Positions 1 through 5,367 of a stretch of DNA of 5,367 nt are shown here, one piece after another. The stretch lies in assembly GCA_009784765.1 (NCBI GenBank), contig WQXP01000093.1, forward strand, positions 1 to 5,367. Reading direction: 5' to 3'. A model generated the notes under the pieces. The model saw only the letters and a program-made list of their open reading frames with translations. It ran no database searches and was not told where the DNA came from. Positions within the stretch are counted from its first letter, which is position 1. The number at the start of each line of letters is the position of its first letter. The translations under genes were made by a program, and so were the position numbers. The DNA comes from Oscillospiraceae bacterium (GTDB taxonomy: Bacteria > Bacillota > Clostridia > Oscillospirales > Ruminococcaceae).

Positions 1-793
1 CTGCTTCTAAGAACCCGCGTCCGCTCGAAGTCCTGCTCCCGTGGTGGGAAACGCTCAGCACATTCGCAGAGAGGTCTGCTTTCCGATACAAGAGGTCGTC
101 CTCTGCCGCACGTTCCATATCCCCGGTGAATAAAAACGCATTCTCGCCGTGAACCAACCTCACCACCACAGAATGGTTGTTGATACTGTCGCCGAAGCAG
201 TCATAAGGCGCGAGAACCTCGATATAAGTACAACCGCTTTCGCTCAAGGGGTACACAGAGCCTGCCTCCGCGAAAAGCGGCTGGGTGTCGCTGTTTTCTA
301 AGGCGTACATCTTTCGCTCAAAAGTAGCAGTATCAGGGAGGTATGCCTCTGCAATCTGCGGCTTCATGAGATAATCTGCCCCGATTTCGTCGATTACTCT
401 GTCCATTCCCCCGATATGGTCTGCGTGAGGGTGGGTTGCGATTATCATACACAGCCTGTCTCGGGCTAAACCGGAACGCCGAATATAATCAACCACTCCG
501 TCGGCGTACTGCCTGTCCCCCGTGTCAATGAGAACTGCGCTTGTTTCGCTGATAATCAACGCGGCATTACCTTGCCCGACGTCGATGAAATGCACCTGCA
601 CTACGCCCTCGGCGGGGCGTGTTACTCGCGGAGGCGCGTTTTCGCTGAGCCCGAGATAGCTTGTTATATTCTCCCACCCGAGGTAGTCAACGGCGATTGC
701 CCCGCCGATTATTGCGATTAGAATTATCACGGTCAGGGCGAGGTTTCCACGCGCCTTTTTTGATTTCTTGTTTCGATTTCTTGACATTAGCAT
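1..793 (-). CDS. Membrane-anchored ComEC/Rec2-like metallo-beta-lactamase-fold hydrolase (3' end outside window)
   Basis: I translated this frame by hand; it is open from 793 to the left edge (264 residues, no stop), so the C-terminus is missing only because the window ends. The N-terminus is strongly basic (about residues 5-15) and is followed by one hydrophobic segment (about 18-36), suggesting a signal anchor with the enzyme domain outside the membrane. Family motifs appear in order: HFIDVGQGNA (68-77), the metal-binding ATHPHADHIGG (119-129; H121, H123, D125, H126), NNHSVVVRL (205-213), FTGDME (222-227) and SVSHHGS (247-253). These match the stand-alone COG2333-type hydrolases related to the C-terminal domain of the competence protein ComEC. 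The ComEC channel domain is not present in the visible part. Its substrate is unknown; hydrolysis of DNA or another phosphoester is inferred from relatives. I chose ATG 793 because a ribosome binding site sits 7 bases upstream; ATG 787 is an in-frame alternative. It overlaps ygiQ by 107 bases. Confidence 0.88.
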   Translation of the reverse strand, partial: MLMSRNRNKKSKKARGNLALTVIILIAIIGGAIAVDYLGWENITSYLGLSENAPPRVTRPAEGVVQVHFIDVGQGNAALIISETSAVLIDTGDRQYADGVVDYIRRSGLARDRLCMIIATHPHADHIGGMDRVIDEIGADYLMKPQIAEAYLPDTATFERKMYALENSDTQPLFAEAGSVYPLSESGCTYIEVLAPYDCFGDSINNHSVVVRLVHGENAFLFTGDMERAAEDDLLYRKADLSANVLSVSHHGSRTSSGRGFLEA

Positions 794-2453
794 TGCTTTT
801 CCTTTTGTTGAGCAGTTCCGCGAACAGAGCCGCGTTTTCGGGCTTGTAATACTGGAGCAACGCCCGCTGAGTTGCTTTCTGATAGTCAGACTTCGCTACG
901 TAAATCTTCTCGAGCGTATACGGCGCGAGACCTGTGTAATACATCGCTGTGCTGAGCGTTCCCGGTGTGGGGTAAAAGTCCTGCACTTGCTGCGGGCGAA
1001 TCCCGCGGGCTTTGAGCCAAATCGCCAAGTCCAGCGCGTCATCGAGGGTCGCCCCGGGGTGGGAAGACATCAAATAAGGGACTAAATACTGCTGTTTCCC
1101 CGCTTTGCTTGAGAGCCGTGCAAATTCCTCACTGAAGCGTTCATACACGCTAATCGGCGGTTTGCCCATAAGCTCGAGTACTCGTGCTTTGCAGTGTTCC
1201 GGGGCGACTTTGAGCTGCCCCGATACATGAAACGCCGCCAATTCTCGCAGAAAATCCTGCTTTGGGTCTAACATTGCATAGTCATATCGAACTCCCGAGC
1301 GGACAAAAACCCGCTTAACTTTCGGGATTTCGCGGAGTTTGCGCAAAATCCCCAGAAACTTCTCGTGGGAAACGCGCAAGCTTTTACACGAAGTCGGCGA
1401 GAGGCACTTGCGATTGCGGCAAAATCCCGATTTGATTTGCTTCGCGCAAGAGGGCTGAGAAAAGTTCGCAGTGGGGCCGCCCACATCATGGATATACCCC
1501 TTGAATCGCGGACTTTGCGTAAATTCCCGCGCTTCTTTAATGAGCGACTCTTCACTTCTCGTTTGAACCCGCCGACCTTGATGAAACGCCAACGAGCAGA
1601 AGTTACACGCCCCGAAACAGCCGCGAGTCCAAATCAGTGAAAACTCTACTTCTTCGAAACACGCGGGCAACCCCTGCGGGAGTTTCCGCGAAAACGGCAG
1701 TTCATACACTGCGTCCATTTCGCTTTCGGATAAGCTCCGCTGAGGCGGGTTTTGGACTAATACCACAGCTTCACCGTGAGCCTGCGCGTGAGCCTGTGCG
1801 AGGGTCTTTCCGCGAACTTCGTCATGCTCCTCATGTTGAATCACAGCGGCTTTCATGTAAGCACGCTTGTCTTCACGGACTTGTTCAAAGCTGTCGAGCA
1901 TCAGCGCGTTTCCGGGAGCGGTTTGCGCCACATAACAAGTCCCTCGCAAATCTGTAATATTGCGCAAGTTTTCGCCGCCGCGTAATCGCTCTGCCAATTC
2001 CCGCAAGGCTAATTCTGCCATGCCGTAGACGAGCAAATCTGCGCCGCTTGACACAAGCACACTCGGGAGGACGCTGTCGCTCCAGTAGTCATAATGGGCG
2101 AATCTGCGAAGCGAAGCCTCCAACCCTCCGATGATTATGCCGCAGCCGGGGAATAATCGCCCCAGAGCCTTGCAATAGCTGTTGACTGCGTAGTCAGGGC
2201 GATTTCCCGCATTACCATCACGCCTCGGCTTCCCTGCGACCGTGTAGTTCGCGACCATGCTGTCGATGTTTCCGCCCGTCACCAAGAACCCGAAGCGCGG
2301 CAAACCGAACTGCGCGAACTCACTTTCTTTCACAGGTTGTGAGATTACGCCGACGCTCAGCCCCATGCTTTCGAGAAGCCGTACCACAATCGCAATCCCG
2401 AAACTCGGGTGGTCGGCATAAACGTCGCCTGTTATGCAGATGAAGTCTTTCAC
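687..2453 (-). CDS. ygiQ: YgiQ-family radical SAM protein
   Basis: This is a complete radical SAM protein of 588 residues from GTG 2453. An in-frame TTG at 2480 would give 597, but it lies upstream of the AAGGAGG site at 2465-2471 and so cannot use it. N-terminal family signatures are ITGDVYADHPSFG, then GGLEASLRRFAHYDYWSD (about 109-126). The 4Fe-4S cluster motif TRGCFGACNFC supplies C279, C283 and C286 (CX3CX2C). A second family-typical cysteine set, C336, C345, C350 and C356, follows HDVGGPTANF. Later come SGVRYD, LKVAPEH, YLVPYLMSSHPG and QDFYPTPGT, all typical of YgiQ. The last 35 or so residues form a lysine/arginine/asparagine-rich tail, probably disordered and perhaps nucleic-acid binding (inference). 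The family is expected to cleave S-adenosylmethionine to start radical chemistry, but the substrate is not known to me. E. coli YgiQ is longer (about 740 residues), with extra N-terminal sequence that is absent here. It starts 30 bases after ftsK and overlaps the next gene. Confidence 0.95.
   Translation of the reverse strand: MKDFICITGDVYADHPSFGIAIVVRLLESMGLSVGVISQPVKESEFAQFGLPRFGFLVTGGNIDSMVANYTVAGKPRRDGNAGNRPDYAVNSYCKALGRLFPGCGIIIGGLEASLRRFAHYDYWSDSVLPSVLVSSGADLLVYGMAELALRELAERLRGGENLRNITDLRGTCYVAQTAPGNALMLDSFEQVREDKRAYMKAAVIQHEEHDEVRGKTLAQAHAQAHGEAVVLVQNPPQRSLSESEMDAVYELPFSRKLPQGLPACFEEVEFSLIWTRGCFGACNFCSLAFHQGRRVQTRSEESLIKEAREFTQSPRFKGYIHDVGGPTANFSQPSCAKQIKSGFCRNRKCLSPTSCKSLRVSHEKFLGILRKLREIPKVKRVFVRSGVRYDYAMLDPKQDFLRELAAFHVSGQLKVAPEHCKARVLELMGKPPISVYERFSEEFARLSSKAGKQQYLVPYLMSSHPGATLDDALDLAIWLKARGIRPQQVQDFYPTPGTLSTAMYYTGLAPYTLEKIYVAKSDYQKATQRALLQYYKPENAALFAELLNKRKSNANVKKSKQEIKKGAWKPRPDRDNSNRNNRRGNRR
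799..804 (-). promoter_or_regulatory. Ribosome binding site inside ygiQ for the downstream hydrolase gene
   Basis: AAGGAA on the minus strand, with its GG 7 bases before ATG 793 and 13 before ATG 787, lies within the ygiQ coding sequence. It supports initiation at 793 and translation of the hydrolase while ribosomes are still finishing ygiQ. Confidence 0.65.
1776..1799 (-). repeat. 12-base tandem duplication inside ygiQ
   Basis: Two adjacent 12-base units differ at a single position and encode AQAH twice (residues 219-226 of the 588-residue protein). They lie between the N-terminal domain and the radical SAM core, in a region that varies among YgiQ proteins, so a small in-frame expansion there is probably tolerated. 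Confidence 0.6.
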
Positions 2454-2464
2454 TGTTGCAAAAT

Positions 2465-2471
2465 CCTCCTT
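2465..2471 (-). promoter_or_regulatory. Strong ribosome binding site that fixes the ygiQ start
   Basis: AAGGAGG on the minus strand is a near-perfect Shine-Dalgarno sequence. It lies 11 bases before GTG 2453, slightly long spacing but workable, and downstream of TTG 2480. The GTG therefore becomes the likely start, and protein homology (ITGDVYADHPSFG) begins five residues after it. Confidence 0.78.
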
Positions 2472-2486
2472 AACTGTCAACTGTCA
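2472..2486. repeat. Two tandem copies of a 7-base repeat at the ftsK-ygiQ junction
   Basis: AACTGTC occurs twice in direct succession (2472-2478 and 2479-2485) plus one further A. On the minus strand this reads TGACAGT TGACAGT T, and its first TGA is the ftsK stop codon. The ygiQ ribosome binding site follows immediately. Two copies could be chance; a heptamer array spread through the genome is the alternative. Confidence 0.5.
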
Positions 2487-5162
2487 TTCCCGCCTCAACT
2501 TTCGCTCAAGCCAGTCTTGTTCTGTCATGAGAACCTCACGCGGACGCGACGCTCCTGTAGATTTGCCGATTACGCCCATCTTCTCCATGATGTCCATAAT
2601 CCGCGCCGCACGCCCGTAACCGAGTTTCAGCTTGAGCTGCAGATAAGACGTAGACGCTTTCCCCGCCGCGATTACCGCTTCGATTGCTTCGTCAAGCCTG
2701 TCATCATCAAGCTCGAAGTCTTCAAAAGCGTCGCCGCCTTTTTCTTTTTCGGCGAGTGCGGCAGTCTGGCGTTCGATTTCTTCAATAACGTCGCTGTCAT
2801 ACTCGAAGTCGAAGCTTTCTTTAACGTGCTTCACAACGCGATTGATTTCGTCGTTGGAAACCCAGCACCCCTGAACACGAATAGGCTTGGGGATTCCCGT
2901 AGGCGCGTAGAGCATATCCCCGTTCCCGAGTAGCTTCTCTGCACCCGCCGTGTCGAATATAACGCGAGAGTCTACCTGAGATGCGACTTTCAGCCCGATA
3001 CGGCTCGGAATGTTCGCTTTAATCAGCCCCGTAACGACATTCGTGGTGGGGCGTTGCGTCGCGATTACAAGGTGGATTCCCGCCGCCCGCGCTAACTGCG
3101 CCAAGCGGCAGATATTGCCCTCAACTTCTTTTGCGGCAGTCATCATAAGGTCGGCAAGCTCGTCAATGAAAATGATGATTTTCGCCATATATTCGAGGTT
3201 TGGGGCGTCGTCTTCTGTGTTCGAATCCGCGTCGATTGCTATGGTCGAATCCACAAGACGCTCGCCGTTTTTGAGCCGCGTGTTAAACTCACCGATGTTA
3301 CGCACATTGTTCTCCGCGAAAAGCGCGTATCTGCGCGTCATTTCGTTTACTGCCCACCCGAGTGCCCCGGCGGCTTTCTTAGGGTCGGTAACAACGGGAG
3401 TGAGCAGGTGGGGGATTCCGCTGTAAATCGCGAACTCTACCATTTTCGGGTCTATCATCATTATGCGGACTTCTTCGGGAGTAGCGCGGTAAAGAATGCT
3501 CATGATAATACTGTTCACGCAGACAGATTTACCTGAACCCGTCGTTCCTGCAATGAGAATATGGGGCATTTTCGCAATGTCCGAGATGATGATTTCCCCC
3601 GTAATATCACGCCCGATTGCAGTGCCGAGCTTGGAATCACTGTCGGCTTTGCGGAACTCGTCCGAGTCAATGAGTTCGCGGAAAGTTACCATATCACGGG
3701 TGGTATTCGGGATTTCAACCCCCACTGCGGATTTCCCCGGTATAGGGGCTTCCATGCGGACTCCCGCTGCCGCCAAGTTCAGCGCGATGTCGTCAGACAA
3801 CCCGGTAATCTTCGAGATTTTGACCCCTGCGGCAGGGCGGATTTCATACCGCGTAACAGACGGCCCGCGAATTATGCCCTCCATAGTTACTACAACCCCG
3901 AAACTCTTGAGGGTGTCCACGAGCTTTGCAGCGTTTTCGTCAAGCTCTGCCTGCACCTCTTCTTGGGTGAGCTTTTTGACGACGTTATCAAGCAAATCAA
4001 TACTCGGCAGGCTGTAGAGCTGTTGATGCGCCGCAAACTCCGCCAATGCCGTGATTTTATCGAAATCAGAGGGCGGCTTCTCGGGCTTGAACTCCTCCTC
4101 AAGAGCATCGAGGCTTGCTGTAACGCTGTTCTCGTTGAGTTCGTTCTGCAGTGCTTCTAAAGCTTTTTCCTTTTGATAACTCTCGATTGCTTCTGCCACG
4201 GGGTTTTTAGGAGGTGCTTCCTCTATGTCAAGGCTGTCTACATCGAAAGGCGGTTCGTCGCTGTCGTTTATGTCCGGCTCCACATCGAATGGGGGCTCGT
4301 CGGTATTGTCCGAATCGTCGCTCATTTCGCCCGGAGCAAGAACATCTTCTTCAGGCTCTTCTTCCGGCTCTTGCAAAACTTTCATAAACTGTTCGACCTT
4401 GCTCTTTTCCTCAAGGTGCTGCGAACCGCCGAGCTTGTCTTCTATTTCCCGCTCAGCTTCTTTCATCTGCTCATATGCCGCTTCCGATTTAGCGGCGGCG
4501 GCTTCAGCCAGCTCTTGTTCGTGAAGAAGAGCGAGTTCCTCCGCATACTGTTCACGGAGTTCCCGCCGCTGGGCATACCACCGCCCGAATGCCCGAAAAG
4601 GGGCGGCAATCCCCCTCAAGAATGCGCCGGGGGTGATGTTTCCCAACACCATCACAAGCACAAGAATGACTACGCCTATGATAATTCCTGCGCCGATTTG
4701 CCCGAAAAACATCAGCGGATAACTCACCCCATAACCGACAACCCCGCCGAGGCGTGCTTCGGATTCGACAGAGTCAGCCCCGATTATATGCAGCAAAGCA
4801 CACAGCAAAGCAAAGATTGCGACAATCAAAGGGATTCGCCGCTTGAGTGATATGTAAATCAACGCGGCACCCAAAGCGTACACAGCATACCCGAAAACAT
4901 AGTGCAACCCTCCGCGAACAGCTTCCCATGCAGGTGCTTCAAGAGGAATCAGCGCGAAAGCAGCGGCAAGCAATCCGACAGCGAACAGCACAACCGAGCA
5001 AATCTGCCGATTGCGCTTATCCCGCGCCGCGATTTCCTGCGCCGCCGCCGACCTCTCCGACGAACGCGGTGCAGATTGCGGCTCAGACTTAGGCGCGGCT
5101 TTTGAAGCTGAATTATTACTTCTTGTATTATTTGAGCTTTTTTTACGTTGTGGTTGTGCCAT
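2484..5162 (-). CDS. ftsK: FtsK/SpoIIIE-family DNA translocase
   Basis: This is a complete septal DNA pump of 892 residues that uses ATP to move chromosomal DNA through the closing division septum, or into the forespore if the host sporulates. Residues 1-50 are a Ser/Asn/Lys-rich cytoplasmic leader. About four membrane segments lie between 54 and 173 (near 54-73, 89-106, 110-128 and 145-173, the last perhaps two). A charged coiled-coil-like region follows (about 195-262), then an acidic Pro/Glu/Asp linker (about 264-320). The motor alpha domain is about 385-520. The RecA-like beta domain carries Walker A GTTGSGKS (539-546), Walker B IIIFIDELADLMM (662-674; D667, E668) and VIATQRP. The C-terminal gamma winged helix, about 825-880, includes LGYGRAARIMDIMEKMGVIG and reads DNA orientation in this family. 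ATG 5162 is preferred over upstream ATG 5252, because it has a ribosome binding site 9 bases away and avoids overlap with uppP. It may equally be called spoIIIE; the sequence alone does not decide. Confidence 0.96.
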   Translation of the reverse strand: MAQPQRKKSSNNTRSNNSASKAAPKSEPQSAPRSSERSAAAQEIAARDKRNRQICSVVLFAVGLLAAAFALIPLEAPAWEAVRGGLHYVFGYAVYALGAALIYISLKRRIPLIVAIFALLCALLHIIGADSVESEARLGGVVGYGVSYPLMFFGQIGAGIIIGVVILVLVMVLGNITPGAFLRGIAAPFRAFGRWYAQRRELREQYAEELALLHEQELAEAAAAKSEAAYEQMKEAEREIEDKLGGSQHLEEKSKVEQFMKVLQEPEEEPEEDVLAPGEMSDDSDNTDEPPFDVEPDINDSDEPPFDVDSLDIEEAPPKNPVAEAIESYQKEKALEALQNELNENSVTASLDALEEEFKPEKPPSDFDKITALAEFAAHQQLYSLPSIDLLDNVVKKLTQEEVQAELDENAAKLVDTLKSFGVVVTMEGIIRGPSVTRYEIRPAAGVKISKITGLSDDIALNLAAAGVRMEAPIPGKSAVGVEIPNTTRDMVTFRELIDSDEFRKADSDSKLGTAIGRDITGEIIISDIAKMPHILIAGTTGSGKSVCVNSIIMSILYRATPEEVRIMMIDPKMVEFAIYSGIPHLLTPVVTDPKKAAGALGWAVNEMTRRYALFAENNVRNIGEFNTRLKNGERLVDSTIAIDADSNTEDDAPNLEYMAKIIIFIDELADLMMTAAKEVEGNICRLAQLARAAGIHLVIATQRPTTNVVTGLIKANIPSRIGLKVASQVDSRVIFDTAGAEKLLGNGDMLYAPTGIPKPIRVQGCWVSNDEINRVVKHVKESFDFEYDSDVIEEIERQTAALAEKEKGGDAFEDFELDDDRLDEAIEAVIAAGKASTSYLQLKLKLGYGRAARIMDIMEKMGVIGKSTGASRPREVLMTEQDWLERKLRRE
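4239..4301 (-). repeat. Duplicated DEPPFDV motif in the FtsK linker
   Basis: The acidic linker of FtsK carries DEPPFDV twice, at residues 288-294 and 302-308, a period of 14 residues. The DNA copies (4281-4301 and 4239-4259) are similar but differ at several third codon positions, so this is either an old duplication or selected repetition at the protein level. Confidence 0.65.
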
Positions 5163-5169
5163 GTTTTGA

Positions 5170-5176
5170 CTTCCTT
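5170..5176 (-). promoter_or_regulatory. Ribosome binding site that fixes the ftsK start
   Basis: AAGGAAG on the minus strand, with its AGGA core 9 bases before ATG 5162, is a good Shine-Dalgarno match. It decides the start: the longer ATG 5252 reading would begin inside uppP and run through the hairpin. Confidence 0.75.
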
Positions 5177-5192
5177 CTTTTGATTTTACGGC

Positions 5193-5208
5193 GCGGTGAG
5201 GACACCGC
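5193..5208. repeat. Short perfect hairpin, probably a dispersed palindromic repeat
   Basis: A perfect 6-base stem, GCGGTG and CACCGC, closes a 4-base loop just after the uppP stop codon. On the minus strand it is preceded by CTGTAGGGA, which includes the uppP TAG. The flank plus GC-rich palindrome resembles small intergenic repeats scattered through many gut Bacillota genomes. No run of T follows the stem, so it is not a standard terminator. Only one copy lies in the window, so its repeat status is an inference; it could instead protect the uppP mRNA 3' end. Confidence 0.5.
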
Positions 5209-5211
5209 TCC

Positions 5212-5367
5212 CTACAGCCTGAATGTAATCCCCGTGATATGTTCGAATGCACCCCATATGATGCACAGAACGCCGATTGTCATTACATAAATCGCGAAAA
5301 CCTTGAACTTTTCGCGCTTGACTAACAGCTTCACTAATTTAATCGCGAACAGCCCCACAACCATTGC
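5212..5367 (-). CDS. uppP: Undecaprenyl-diphosphatase, C-terminal fragment (5' end outside window)
   Basis: The last 51 codons of a membrane protein enter from the right edge and end at TAG (5212-5214). The visible sequence has two hydrophobic stretches around a basic loop: VVGLFAIKLVKLLVKREKF, then FAIYVMTIGVLCIIWG. This pattern, a final AIK-containing helix, a short Lys/Arg loop, F-x-x-FAIY and a last helix, resembles the C-terminus of UppP (BacA). UppP removes a phosphate from undecaprenyl pyrophosphate at the cytoplasmic membrane, so that the lipid carrier can be reused for peptidoglycan synthesis. The catalytic motifs lie in the missing part, so the call rests on the C-terminal pattern only. 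The frame is open to the window edge. The gene ends 49 bases before ftsK and probably belongs to the same transcript. Another polytopic membrane protein cannot be excluded. Confidence 0.72.
   Translation of the reverse strand, partial: AMVVGLFAIKLVKLLVKREKFKVFAIYVMTIGVLCIIWGAFEHITGITFRL

Noticed and set aside
1268..1555. 95-codon minus-strand frame inside ygiQ
   Set aside because: It lies wholly inside the radical SAM core in another frame and carries no domain of its own.
2409..2933. 174-codon open frame on the plus strand across the ftsK-ygiQ junction
   Set aside because: It is antisense to two strongly conserved genes and shows no recognisable domain; long antisense open frames are expected opposite such codon usage.
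4173..4850. 225-codon open frame on the plus strand opposite the FtsK linker and membrane region
   Set aside because: Its sequence mirrors the acidic and hydrophobic codons of ftsK, and it has no family signature.
5138..5144. Seven-A run (minus strand) in codons 6-9 of ftsK as a slippage or frameshift site
   Set aside because: The run is short and its frame does not fit a classical -1 slippery heptamer; no alternative product is apparent.
5193..5208. Factor-independent terminator after uppP
   Set aside because: The stem is only 6 base pairs and no T run follows in the direction of transcription.
5163..5211. Promoter for ftsK, with TAAAAT near 5184-5189 as a -10 box
   Set aside because: No -35-like sequence sits at proper spacing; the upstream bases are the GC-rich hairpin. 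The gap fits an operon-internal junction.
5163..5252. Thirty-residue N-terminal extension of FtsK from ATG 5252
   Set aside because: It would overlap uppP and run through the hairpin repeat, has no good ribosome binding site noticed, and is unlike FtsK leaders; ATG 5162 fits better.
1..5367. CRISPR array, tRNA, rRNA, riboswitch, insertion sequence or phage genes
   Set aside because: I saw no spaced repeats, tRNA-like folds, transposase motifs or terminal inverted repeats; nearly all of the window is accounted for by four minus-strand genes.

Overview
The window holds four protein genes, all on the minus strand, and looks like chromosomal housekeeping DNA of a Gram-positive bacterium. The best guess is a Clostridia-class Bacillota, perhaps an Oscillospiraceae/Ruminococcaceae-type gut bacterium. 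That guess rests on protein style (four-pass FtsK/SpoIIIE with a long acidic linker, a compact YgiQ of about 590 residues), strong purine-rich ribosome binding sites, moderate G+C and gene content. No marker gene fixes the taxon.

In transcription order (right to left) the layout is as follows. (1) 5212-5367: C-terminal end of an undecaprenyl-diphosphatase (uppP), running off the right edge. (2) 5163-5211: a 49-base gap with a small perfect hairpin that looks like a dispersed repeat, followed by a ribosome binding site. (3) 2484-5162: a complete ftsK/spoIIIE DNA translocase, 892 residues. (4) 2454-2483: a 30-base gap with two copies of a 7-base repeat and a strong ribosome binding site. (5) 687-2453: a complete YgiQ-family radical SAM protein, best read from a GTG start (588 residues). 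(6) 1-793: a membrane-anchored ComEC/Rec2-like metallo-beta-lactamase-fold protein, cut off at the left edge, whose first 107 bases overlap the end of ygiQ in another frame.

The short gaps and the overlap suggest one transcription unit. No convincing promoter or factor-independent terminator lies inside the window. The genes do not form an obvious pathway. UppP recycles the lipid carrier for cell wall synthesis, FtsK moves chromosomal DNA at the septum, YgiQ is a conserved radical SAM enzyme of unknown substrate, and the last protein is probably an extracytoplasmic hydrolase, possibly acting on nucleic acid. I do not see a new defence, mobile or RNA-based system. The points worth a second look are the long dual-coding overlap, the corrected starts, the short-repeat sequences at both gene junctions (each containing the upstream stop codon), and duplicated motifs inside FtsK and YgiQ.
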